Notes: a model not told the origin generated them from the sequence alone. Counted from the stretch's first letter, positions 1 to 6,260 are shown. The stretch: 6,307 bases of DNA from RUG14186 sp964644555 (GCA_964644555.1 CAZXWI010000090.1:1-6307), one strand, 5' to 3'. Made by a program: numbers and translations.

Positions 1-76
1 AAATAACACCGATTGCACCTTGTGTTAAACGCTACTGTCTGCTTTAAAACAAAATGCATTTTTGTACATCGCTTTA

Positions 77-105
77 TTGACATAAAACGGCAAAGTAATT
101 ATAAT
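77..105 (+). promoter_or_regulatory. Consensus sigma-A promoter of purC
   Basis: A perfect -35 box TTGACA (77-82) and a perfect -10 box TATAAT (100-105) are separated by exactly 17 bp. Transcription should start near base 112, which is the first base of the riboswitch P1 helix, so the aptamer sits at the very 5' end of the transcript. Such a strong promoter fits a gene whose control is applied after initiation, by the riboswitch. Seen directly; the start site is inferred from spacing. Confidence 0.9.
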
Positions 106-110
106 TATTG

Positions 111-183
111 CGTCGAATGACTGACGGATTGTGGATTACCACGGGGAAGTTCCGACCATGAAAAATGCCGACCGTCTGGGCAG
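111..183 (+). ncRNA. ZTP (pfl) riboswitch upstream of purC
   Basis: This RNA senses ZMP/ZTP, the purine intermediate AICAR ribotide and its triphosphate, which build up when 10-formyl-tetrahydrofolate is short. The sequence shows the full architecture: P1 GTCG (112-115) with CGAC (153-156); the conserved GACTGACGG-like strand from 119; hairpin P2 GTGG (131-134), loop ATTA, CCAC (139-142); the GGGGAAG junction (143-149); and the 3' domain TGCC (166-169) closing with GGCA (179-182) around the conserved CCGnCTGGGCA element. The pseudoknot pairs GACGG (123-127) with CCGTC (172-176). Relative to the usual GGCG/CGCC pairing both strands have changed together, which supports the fold. There is no terminator between aptamer and gene; only 12 bases separate it from the purC ribosome binding site, so control is probably at translation. 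The family is known to regulate purine and one-carbon genes. Confidence 0.92.
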
Positions 184-195
184 AAAAATATGAAT

Positions 196-200
196 AGGAG
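196..200 (+). promoter_or_regulatory. purC ribosome binding site (decides the start codon)
   Basis: AGGAG lies 7 bases before the ATG at 208. It selects that start over an in-frame ATG at 190, which has no Shine-Dalgarno sequence and sits only 6 bases after the aptamer. The bases GGAG could pair weakly with TTCC (150-153) inside the aptamer, a possible but unproven way to hide the site when ligand is absent. Confidence 0.75.
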
Positions 201-207
201 AACAAAT

Positions 208-894
208 ATGGAAAACAGAAAACTTGTTTATACAGGCAAAACCAAGAATGTTTACGCACTCGAAAACGGAAATTATCTGTTGCAGTTCAAAGATGATGTA
301 ACAGGTGAAAACGGAGTTTTTGACCCCGGCGCAAATACGGTTGGACTTTCAATAGAAGGTGTCGGCAATGTTAATTTAAGAATGAGCGTATTCTATTTTG
401 AAAAAATAGCACAGGCAGGAATCAAAACTCATTACATTTCAGCCGATACCGAAAACACCACAATGGAAGTTGTTCCGGCAACGCCTTTCGGAAAAGGTCT
501 TGAAGTAATTTGCAGACTCCGTGCCGTAGGCAGTTTCTACAGAAGATACAGCGACTATGTTGAAGAGGGTGCTCCCCTTGATTACTATGTTGAAATGACA
601 TTCAAAAATGACGAAAAGGGCGATCCGCTCGTTACAAAAGAGGGACTTGTTGCACTTGGAGTTATGAACGAAAAACAATACGATGATGTTGTTGAAATGA
701 CACAGAAAATTACCAAAATCGTTGCCGATGAACTCACTAAAAAAGGCATGGATTTATACGATATCAAATTCGAATTCGGTTATAACGGTGATGAAGTAAT
801 CCTTATTGATGAAATAGCATCGGGCAATATGAGAGTTTACAAAGACGGAGAATATATCCAGCCGATGGATCTTTCGAAACTCTTCTTCGAATAG
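208..894 (+). CDS. purC: Phosphoribosylaminoimidazole-succinocarboxamide synthase (SAICAR synthetase)
   Basis: PurC joins CAIR and aspartate with ATP hydrolysis to give SAICAR, the step before AICAR in cytoplasmic purine synthesis. The 228-residue protein is close to the usual bacterial length of about 235. It opens with the KLVYTGKTKNVY phosphate-binding strand (5-16), followed by the KDDVTxxNG segment (28-36), the EGVGNVN helix start (50-56), and signature LYDIKFEFG (183-191) with acidic residues D185 and E189, then DEI (201-203). Where most PurC proteins have SPD-x-C-R after DE[IF], this one has ASGNMR (204-209), a divergent version of the ligand-binding loop. The start at 208 is set by AGGAG. 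The gene stands alone rather than in a pur operon, preceded by a ZTP riboswitch that reads AICAR ribotide, a compound two steps downstream, and followed by its own terminator. The riboswitch context independently supports the assignment. Confidence 0.93.
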   Translation: MENRKLVYTGKTKNVYALENGNYLLQFKDDVTGENGVFDPGANTVGLSIEGVGNVNLRMSVFYFEKIAQAGIKTHYISADTENTTMEVVPATPFGKGLEVICRLRAVGSFYRRYSDYVEEGAPLDYYVEMTFKNDEKGDPLVTKEGLVALGVMNEKQYDDVVEMTQKITKIVADELTKKGMDLYDIKFEFGYNGDEVILIDEIASGNMRVYKDGEYIQPMDLSKLFFE

Positions 895-902
895 AATTTA
901 TT

Positions 903-926
903 GAGCGGTTTATCCGCTCTTTTTTT
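903..926 (+). terminator. Rho-independent terminator of purC
   Basis: A 6-bp GC-rich stem GAGCGG (903-908) / CCGCTC (914-919) with a 5-base loop is followed directly by seven T residues (920-926). It begins 9 bases after the purC stop codon and isolates purC from the helicase gene. Confidence 0.93.
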
Positions 927-966
927 ATTTGGAATTTATCGCAGGCTTTATTGGAAAGGACTTTGA

Positions 967-975
967 TGATATACT
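967..975 (+). promoter_or_regulatory. Probable extended -10 promoter of the helicase gene
   Basis: TG-A-TATACT is an extended -10 element with five of six bases matching TATAAT. No convincing -35 box lies 17 bp upstream (TTTATT at 947-952 is poor), as is common for extended -10 promoters. It would start transcription near 982, giving a leader of about 23 bases. The upstream terminator means the gene needs its own promoter, and this is the best candidate. Confidence 0.5.
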
Positions 976-1004
976 CTAATCAATAACAAAACGGAGAAAA
1001 TACA

Positions 1005-3413
1005 ATGCCGAAAGATTTTTCGTTGCCCGAAGCAAGGCGACTGACCAATGAACACAGAAATATAAGCAGAAAACTTCTCAATGCGCAGAATTTGCCGAGA
1101 GAATTTAAAGAAAAGATACAAAATGCAGCTTATAAAATAACGCTTAATGAAATGTATAAAGAGCTTGATAGTATACCTATAGAGGAAATTAACCGAGATA
1201 AGCGTGGGTATAGGTTGAAAGCTTTAAAAGACGCAGGATTTAACAGTATTTGTGATGTAGTTAAAGCTTCGGAAAGAGCGTTGGATGCGGTTTCGGGAAT
1301 AAGCGAGGGTGCTGCAAACGAAATAAAAAATCTTGCCCGAGATATGGCAGAAGAAGTCAAAAGGGGCATAAGGGTAAAAATTACGGTGGATAACAAAAGA
1401 GCGGATATATCTTCTCTTATAAAAAGCATTGCCCAGTATCGAAGAAGCCTTGAATATGCCGAGAAATGTAAGGATATTTTTTCTATTGGCGAAAATGTAA
1501 TCCCATATGCGGTAAATGTTTTGAGCGAAGCGACAAATGTATTAAAATGGCTGTTTTTGCCTTACGAAAAGAAACAGAGTGCTAAGGGTGCATATAATCT
1601 GTTAAGAGAATACTTGGTTTCCGATTACGGACAAAGAGCAAATCGTATCCTTGCCGAAGTGCCGGAATGCGAAAGACTGACTGTGGACGAAGCATGGGAG
1701 GATTTTGAGAGGAATCCGATAAGGTATTTTAATGTTATCGAAGAATTTGTTCCCGATTTCTTAGGTTCATCGGATATCAGCTCCTATGGGCTTTCGGAGG
1801 AGCAAGTGCAGGAACTTGCCAATCAAAATGTTGTCTTAGACGGGCTTTTGTGCGAACTAAGATCGTATCAGCTGATGGGAGTAAAGTATATACTTCACTA
1901 TGGCAATGTCTTGCTTGGGGACGAAATGGGGCTTGGCAAAACGGTGCAGGCTATTGCAGCAATGGTTTCTCTTAAAAATGCAGGTGAAACGCATTTTATG
2001 GTAATATGCCCTGCGAGCGTTTTAACGAACTGGTGCAGAGAAATAAGAAAACACAGTTTGCTCGATGTGGTAAAGATTCACGGAAATGATAAAGTGAGTG
2101 CTTTCTCCGAATGGGAAGAAAAGGGCGGAGTCGGTGTTACCACATATGAAACTGCAGAGTATATTCTTCCGAAAGAGGGCTTTAAGATATCACTTTTGGT
2201 TGTGGACGAAGCGCACTACATAAAGAACCCCAATGCTAAACGAAGCATGAATACAAAGAGAATAAGCACTTTTGCCGATAGGCTTTTGTTTATGACGGGA
2301 ACGGCTCTTGAAAATAATGTGGACGAAATGGTTAATTTGATAGAAATGCTAAATCCTGCTGTGGCATCCGAGGTGTACGGTATTCGTTCGCTGGCGAGAT
2401 CTACGCAGTTTAAAAACAAGGTGGCTACGGTATATTACCGAAGAAAGCGAGAAGATGTTTTGACGGAACTGCCGGAGCTTATCGAAAACGAGCAATGGTG
2501 TGAATTGGGCTATTTTGAAAATAAGCTTTACGAAGAAACGGTTTTATCAAAGCATTTTCAAAAGGCAAGAAGAGTATCGTGGCAGGAGGTGTACGGTATT
2601 CGTTCGCTGGCGAGATCTACGCAGTTTAAAAACAAGGTGGCTACGGTATATTACCGAAGAAAGCGAGAAGATGTTTTGACGGAACTGCCGGAGCTTATCG
2701 AAAACGAGCAATGGTGTGAATTGGGCTATTTTGAAAATAAGCTTTACGAAGAAACGGTTTTATCAAAGCATTTTCAAAAGGCAAGAAGAGTATCGTGGCA
2801 GGTGGAGGACCTTAATGATTCCGTAAAGGCAAGGCGTCTTGCGGAAATAATCGAGGATGCAAAGGATGACGGCAGAAAAGTAATAGTATTTTCGTTCTTT
2901 CTGGAAACCATTGATAAAATATCAAAATACTTGGGAGAATGTGCTCTTGAGCCTATTACGGGAAAGGTGGAAGCGAAAAGGCGTCAGGCTATTATAGATG
3001 AGTTCGATAAAGCAGAAGCCGGAAGCGTTCTTATTTTGCAAATACAATCGGGCGGCACCGGGCTTAATATACAATCGGCAAGCGTTGTTGTAATATGCGA
3101 ACCGCAACTTAAGCCGTCTATAGAAAATCAAGCGATATCCAGAGCCTACCGCATGGGGCAGACTAGAAATGTTTTGGTGTATAGGTTATTATGTGAGGAC
3201 AGCATAGATGAACGCATTACGGATATATTAAAAGAAAAACAGAAAATATTCGATGCGTTTGCCGATGAATCGGCAGCGGCTGAGGATAGCGAAGGAATAA
3301 GCGAAGAATTAATGAAAGATATCCTAAATAAGGAAATAGAGAGAATAGTTGAAATGCGTAAGCTTATGCCTCCGATTGAGAATGAAGCATTTGATGAAGA
3401 ACAAAATCAGTAA
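1005..3413 (+). CDS. SNF2-family (DEAD/DEAH-box superfamily 2) helicase-like ATPase with a 72-residue internal tandem duplication
   Basis: Cytoplasmic SNF2-type double-stranded DNA translocase; its cellular role is unknown. The 802-residue protein has an N-terminal region (1 to about 285) with a helix-hairpin-helix-like segment (about 71-111, GF-x-S-I-C-D-V then V-S-G-I-S), which may contact DNA. Lobe 1 carries motif I GDEMGLGKT (305-313, Lys312), motif II DEAH (401-404) and motif III MTGTALEN (430-437). Lobe 2 carries VIVFS (626-630), motif V GGTGLN (683-688) and motif VI QAISRAYRMGQ (709-719, Arg713 and Arg716). All catalytic motifs are intact. Residues 456-527 are repeated exactly as 528-599, copying the YYRRKREDVLTELPE connector between lobes; without the extra copy the protein would be 730 residues with usual lobe spacing. 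The start has GGAG (993-996) 8 bases upstream. It is a single-gene unit; no methylase or nuclease is next to it, so a restriction or defence role is not supported here. Confidence 0.9.
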   Translation: MPKDFSLPEARRLTNEHRNISRKLLNAQNLPREFKEKIQNAAYKITLNEMYKELDSIPIEEINRDKRGYRLKALKDAGFNSICDVVKASERALDAVSGISEGAANEIKNLARDMAEEVKRGIRVKITVDNKRADISSLIKSIAQYRRSLEYAEKCKDIFSIGENVIPYAVNVLSEATNVLKWLFLPYEKKQSAKGAYNLLREYLVSDYGQRANRILAEVPECERLTVDEAWEDFERNPIRYFNVIEEFVPDFLGSSDISSYGLSEEQVQELANQNVVLDGLLCELRSYQLMGVKYILHYGNVLLGDEMGLGKTVQAIAAMVSLKNAGETHFMVICPASVLTNWCREIRKHSLLDVVKIHGNDKVSAFSEWEEKGGVGVTTYETAEYILPKEGFKISLLVVDEAHYIKNPNAKRSMNTKRISTFADRLLFMTGTALENNVDEMVNLIEMLNPAVASEVYGIRSLARSTQFKNKVATVYYRRKREDVLTELPELIENEQWCELGYFENKLYEETVLSKHFQKARRVSWQEVYGIRSLARSTQFKNKVATVYYRRKREDVLTELPELIENEQWCELGYFENKLYEETVLSKHFQKARRVSWQVEDLNDSVKARRLAEIIEDAKDDGRKVIVFSFFLETIDKISKYLGECALEPITGKVEAKRRQAIIDEFDKAEAGSVLILQIQSGGTGLNIQSASVVVICEPQLKPSIENQAISRAYRMGQTRNVLVYRLLCEDSIDERITDILKEKQKIFDAFADESAAAEDSEGISEELMKDILNKEIERIVEMRKLMPPIENEAFDEEQNQ
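2370..2801 (+). repeat. Perfect 216-bp direct tandem duplication inside the helicase gene
   Basis: Copy 1 is 2370-2585 and copy 2 is 2586-2801; by reading them base against base I find no difference. The unit is 72 codons and begins on a codon boundary (Glu456 and Glu528), so the frame is kept. Identity stops immediately outside: the base before copy 1 is C against G, and after copy 2 only one further G matches. The junction thus has 1 bp of homology. Complete identity implies a very recent event or an assembly error. Confidence 0.97.
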
Positions 3414-3463
3414 ACAGATGTTATGAATTTATGATAATGTTTTGGAAATAAGTAAGTAATTTT

Positions 3464-3503
3464 AAAAAGGTGTAACTCAAGTAAGATGAGTTATGCCTTT
3501 TTT
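3464..3503. terminator. Bidirectional Rho-independent terminator between convergent genes
   Basis: A 12-bp stem AGGTGTAACTCA (3468-3479) / TGAGTTATGCCT (3487-3498), with two G-T pairs and a 7-base loop, is flanked by A residues on the left (3464-3468) and T residues on the right (3498-3503). It therefore gives a U-tract in both directions. It ends the helicase transcript on the plus strand and can end the ATP-grasp transcript on the minus strand, about 280 bases past that gene's stop codon. Confidence 0.88.
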
Positions 3504-3781
3504 ATGTTGACTTAAGTGCTTAGTTTTTATTTTGCGATTTGACCGATTGTAACAATTATTGCTTTGCAGGCTCTACTTTCCCAAAATGAAAAATATTGAT
3601 TTTGAAATGCAGCCTATTAACGCACAAACGAATAAACGCAACAGCATAAGGCTTTGATAATTTCAAAACTTTATTCTTCTTTTGGGTGATGCCATAGCTG
3701 TAAGAAGTTTTGCACTGCCTTATCATATATCGGCACACCATTCGGGTAAATTTTATGGTATATAGGTATATTTAGGGGAGG
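3504..3781. other. Intergenic stretch with no supported gene
   Basis: This 278-base gap lies between the bidirectional terminator and the end of the ATP-grasp gene. On the minus strand a 61-codon open frame (3556-3741) has no ribosome binding site and resembles nothing I know. Directly after the ATP-grasp stop codon the same frame stays open for 36 codons (3671-3781) and reads like protein, with the stretch IYPNGVPIYDKAVQNF. These could be a decayed gene end or simply a long 3' untranslated region. No RNA gene, inverted-repeat-bounded element or promoter was recognised. Confidence 0.5.
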
Positions 3782-4762
3782 TTACTTTACTTTTTTCATG
3801 GCATCACTAAGCATATATTTTGTACCTTTTTTCATTAATATTTGCACAAGGTCAAAACCTGGGCCACGGTTACCCTCTATTATGAGCGGTTCGTTTTCGC
3901 CTATGGCTACATCCCAGCCGACGATATGGATATTATCGTTAATGAGGGCAGCCGACAGAACCATTTTTTTTATTTCGTTCCAATACGGTACTTTTACATT
4001 GTCAAACTTTATGCCCGTTATACTGTAGGGGGATTCATTAAGTTCTTTATCAATTCCGCAGCCTGTAAGGCGACCCGATTCTATATCGATTAAAACACCC
4101 ATGCCCCCTTGATGAAAATTATCGGCTATGGTCTTGCCGCTTCCTATTCTTGCGGCGGCAAAGATTATGCGAGATGTATTATCGAATGTTTCGGTCATTA
4201 TTCTGAGGGTGTTGGTGCTGTTGGGACTTAGGGTAGCCCATTCTTTGTTTTGGGTTATAAGCTCTTCGAGAAAAAATTCTTTGTTTTTGATTTGGTTGTA
4301 AAAAACTTGTTTATCGGTTATTTCAATTGCATTTTCTTTGGTTACATCACTGCCTCCCAACCCTTGCAGCGGCTTTTTGACGAATGTGGGGTGGCGAGAA
4401 ATAAACTCTTCGAATTCTTCAAAGTTGTTTTCGTAAGACAGAAAATCCCGTTTTGTGAATTCTTTGTAGTTTTTGTGAAAATTTACTTTGTTTGAAATGA
4501 AATCGGCATACTCTATGGGCGCTAAAATTTTGTAGGCCTTTGCCATGTTGCCTATGGTAACATAGGTTTTTCTTTCTTTGTAGGTTTTTTCGTAAAACTT
4601 GTAGTTTAGATAATCCGAAAGTCCGCTTCCGAAAATGAGTGTGGAAAATGCCGCATCAATAAACATCAGATTCGGGGACTTGTTATTTTCTTCGGAAATC
4701 TTTTTTAGGTTTTCATAGAATCGGGAATAGTTTCCCGATAGTGCAAAATTAATAAGATCCAT
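3782..4762 (-). CDS. Sugar-transfer-associated ATP-grasp protein (ATPgrasp_ST type)
   Basis: ATP-grasp enzymes join a carboxylate to an amine or thiol through an acyl-phosphate; members of this branch are usually found with glycosyltransferase and polymer genes and are predicted to modify surface polysaccharide or related polymers. The substrate is unknown. The 326-residue protein has no signal peptide or membrane segment. After a helical N-terminal part (1 to about 120) come the ATP-binding strand and glycine-rich loop FVKKPLQGLGGSD (127-139, Lys129/Lys130), the adenine-side FFLEELI (163-169), NTLRIMT with Arg187 (184-190), the HQGGMG loop (217-222), GWDVAI with Asp284 (282-287), and the metal ligands of IIEGNRGPG (294-302, Glu296 and Asn298). 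All key residues are present. GGAG lies 5 bases before the ATG. No glycosyltransferase neighbour is visible; instead it is divergent from htrA and shares an operator type with it, suggesting an envelope-stress function. It ends at the shared bidirectional terminator. Confidence 0.85.
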   Translation of the reverse strand: MDLINFALSGNYSRFYENLKKISEENNKSPNLMFIDAAFSTLIFGSGLSDYLNYKFYEKTYKERKTYVTIGNMAKAYKILAPIEYADFISNKVNFHKNYKEFTKRDFLSYENNFEEFEEFISRHPTFVKKPLQGLGGSDVTKENAIEITDKQVFYNQIKNKEFFLEELITQNKEWATLSPNSTNTLRIMTETFDNTSRIIFAAARIGSGKTIADNFHQGGMGVLIDIESGRLTGCGIDKELNESPYSITGIKFDNVKVPYWNEIKKMVLSAALINDNIHIVGWDVAIGENEPLIIEGNRGPGFDLVQILMKKGTKYMLSDAMKKVK

Positions 4763-4785
4763 AATTTCTCCGTTTCGTTTGGTAA

Positions 4786-4791
4786 ATAATA
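4786..4791 (-). promoter_or_regulatory. -10 box of the ATP-grasp gene promoter
   Basis: On the minus strand TATTAT (5 of 6 to consensus) lies exactly 10 bases after the direct-repeat operator. No consensus -35 box exists; the operator's second half-site covers that position, as in activator-dependent promoters. The start would be near 4779, about 17 bases before the ATG. Confidence 0.6.
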
Positions 4792-4798
4792 TTCCCGA

Positions 4799-4819
4799 TT
4801 CCTTAATTTAAACTTAGAA
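4799..4819 (-). promoter_or_regulatory. Direct-repeat operator facing the ATP-grasp gene (CiaR-like)
   Basis: Read on the minus strand this is TTCTAAG, five bases (TTTAA), then ATTAAGGAA. Its hexamers TCTAAG (4818-4813) and ATTAAG (4807-4802) repeat with an 11-bp period, one helical turn, as bound by OmpR/PhoB-family response regulators. It matches the operator ahead of htrA at all 16 defined positions, while the 5-base spacers differ, so it is not merely a copied block. It resembles the CiaR box TTTAAG-N5-TTTAAG with one change per half. Confidence 0.7.
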
Positions 4820-4890
4820 ATTTGTAGGCATAATACATAGTTTTGGGTGTAAAATGAGAATGAAAACTATTAAATCAAATATTAATTTTC

Positions 4891-4911
4891 TTCTAAGGAA
4901 TTATTAAGGAA
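4891..4911 (+). promoter_or_regulatory. Direct-repeat operator facing htrA (CiaR-like)
   Basis: TTCTAAG, five bases (GAATT), then ATTAAGGAA. The hexamers TCTAAG (4892-4897) and ATTAAG (4903-4908) have an 11-bp period. The same site on the other strand faces the divergent gene. Position over the -35 region, 10 bases before the -10 box, fits activation by an OmpR-family response regulator. In streptococci CiaR binds a closely similar box and controls htrA; equivalence here is inference. Confidence 0.72.
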
Positions 4912-4918
4912 ATCTGTA

Positions 4919-4924
4919 TAGAAT
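4919..4924 (+). promoter_or_regulatory. -10 box of the htrA promoter
   Basis: TAGAAT (5 of 6 to consensus) begins exactly 10 bases after the operator's second hexamer, the same spacing as in the divergent promoter. There is no consensus -35. The start would be near 4931, giving a leader of about 50 bases. TATAGA, two bases upstream (4917-4922), is an alternative register. Confidence 0.55.
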
Positions 4925-4980
4925 GCATATTGCAAAATGAATACAACAATAATTAATATATAATAATTAAGAGGTAGGAT

Positions 4981-6234
4981 ATGGAAAACGAAAATGATAT
5001 TTCGACAGAGTGTTATGTAGAAGATTCGCAAAAAGAAAACACAAACCAAAATGGTAAAAGAGAAACAAACGAGTATTCATATTACAAACCGCCTAAATAT
5101 TATAAAGGCAAGGGAGTTCGCTTCAGTGTTTGGGTGTTGGTTTTGTGTATGGTATTATCGTGCATATCGGGTGCTGCGGGCGGATATTTGGTAAGTAAAT
5201 ATACTTCGGTAAATCCAAACTCAGGTGGGCACAGTATTATGTACGAATCCGTAATCAGAAAGGTTTCGGACAATGATGACGAAGACTTTGCCCTGAGCGT
5301 GGCTGAAGTAAACGAACTGACGGAAAACAGCGTTGTGGAAATCACAACTGAGCAGCTTGCTACCTCGCTTTATTATGGGCAATATGTAACCAATGGGGCA
5401 GGCAGCGGAGTAGTATTTACATCGGATGGTTATATCGTTACCAACAACCATGTTATCGAGGGGGCTACCAAAATTACCGTAACGCTGCATAACAAAGAGC
5501 ATTACGAGGCAAAATTGGTGGCTACTGACGAAAGAACGGATATAGCTGTTATAAAAATAGAAGCAACAAATCTTATTCCTGCTGTTTTGGGGGATTCGTC
5601 GCAGTTAAAGACGGGCGAGAGCATAGTGGTCATAGGAAATCCTCTCGGAGAACTCGGCGGAAGCGTCAGTTCGGGAATAATAAGTGCTATGGACAGAGAG
5701 GTGTTAATAGATAATAACGCTATGACTCTTCTTCAAACCGATGCAGCGGTAAACCCCGGCAACTCGGGAGGCGGTATGTTTAATATGTACGGTGAGCTTG
5801 TGGGAATAGTAAATGCCAAAGGCTCCGGCTCCGACATAGATAACCTCGGTTTTGCGATCCCTGTAAATACGGCGAAAAAGGTGGTTGAAGAACTTATCAG
5901 CGTAGGATATGTGCAAAACAGAGCATATTTGGGTATATCTATGTTGGAAATAAATAACTCTTATACGGCAATGCAATACAGAGTAAATGAGTTCGGTGTA
6001 TATGTGGCAGAGGTGGTTTCCGGCTCCGCCGCAGATAAAGCAGGTGTAAAGACAGGGGATAGAATACTCAAGATAGATGAACATGAAATTACCTCATCAA
6101 GCGATGTTACCTGTGCGTTGAACGAATACAGTGCAGGGCAAAGTGCAAATATAACAGTTAAGAGGGATTCAAAAGAAATTACCCTCAATGTGGTGTTTGA
6201 CGAATATGTGCCGGAGGGTGTTGCAAATAAGTAG
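4981..6234 (+). CDS. htrA: Membrane-anchored HtrA/DegP-type serine protease with one PDZ domain
   Basis: HtrA degrades misfolded proteins at the outer face of the membrane. The 417-residue protein has a polar cytoplasmic tail rich in Asn, Glu, Lys and Tyr (1-45), one membrane helix (about 47-73, with AAGGYL at its end) acting as an uncleaved anchor, an acidic linker, and a trypsin-like protease domain (about 107-305). The catalytic triad is His157 in TNNHVIEG, Asp187 in RTDIAV and Ser262 in PGNSGGG; IGNPLG (218-223) and GFAIPV (290-295) are typical. A single PDZ domain (about 312-405) starts at YLGIS and includes AGVKTGDRILKI. Architecture matches Gram-positive HtrA, YkdA and YvtA proteins. 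The start has GAGG (4971-4974) 6 bases upstream. The gene is divergent from the ATP-grasp gene, and both promoters carry the same operator, so two-component envelope-stress control is likely. No clear terminator follows. Confidence 0.95.
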   Translation: MENENDISTECYVEDSQKENTNQNGKRETNEYSYYKPPKYYKGKGVRFSVWVLVLCMVLSCISGAAGGYLVSKYTSVNPNSGGHSIMYESVIRKVSDNDDEDFALSVAEVNELTENSVVEITTEQLATSLYYGQYVTNGAGSGVVFTSDGYIVTNNHVIEGATKITVTLHNKEHYEAKLVATDERTDIAVIKIEATNLIPAVLGDSSQLKTGESIVVIGNPLGELGGSVSSGIISAMDREVLIDNNAMTLLQTDAAVNPGNSGGGMFNMYGELVGIVNAKGSGSDIDNLGFAIPVNTAKKVVEELISVGYVQNRAYLGISMLEINNSYTAMQYRVNEFGVYVAEVVSGSAADKAGVKTGDRILKIDEHEITSSSDVTCALNEYSAGQSANITVKRDSKEITLNVVFDEYVPEGVANK

Positions 6235-6260
6235 AAAACAGGCTTTAAAGCCGCTTGATA

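Noticed and set aside
190..207. Alternative in-frame purC start at ATG 190
   Set aside because: It has no ribosome binding site and adds six residues (MNRRTN) not expected in PurC; the ATG at 208 has AGGAG at ideal spacing.
1005..3413. Helicase as part of a DISARM-like or other defence system
   Set aside because: Neither neighbour is a methylase, nuclease or other defence protein, and the gene has its own promoter and terminator, so the window gives no support.
3507..3535. TTGACT as a -35 box after the helicase terminator
   Set aside because: The sequence 17 bp downstream is TTTTGC, not a -10 box, and no plus-strand gene follows.
3556..3741. 61-codon minus-strand frame as a small gene
   Set aside because: No Shine-Dalgarno sequence before its ATG, no recognisable motif, and it overlaps another open frame; kept only as a note on the intergenic stretch.
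4959..4964. Perfect TATAAT close to htrA as its -10 box
   Set aside because: No -35 at suitable distance (TTGCAA at 4930-4935 is 23 bp away), and transcription would begin in the ribosome binding site, losing it.
4966..4971. Third ATTAAG half-site before htrA
   Set aside because: The hexamer 11 bp upstream is AATATA, not TCTAAG, and the site overlaps the ribosome binding site; it is most likely chance.
5704..6084. 126-codon open frame on the minus strand
   Set aside because: It lies wholly antisense within htrA, shows no family motif and has no ribosome binding site; htrA is unambiguous.
6241..6252. GGCTTTAAAGCC palindrome as the htrA terminator
   Set aside because: The stem is short with almost no loop, and no T-tract follows; it may be a chance palindrome.
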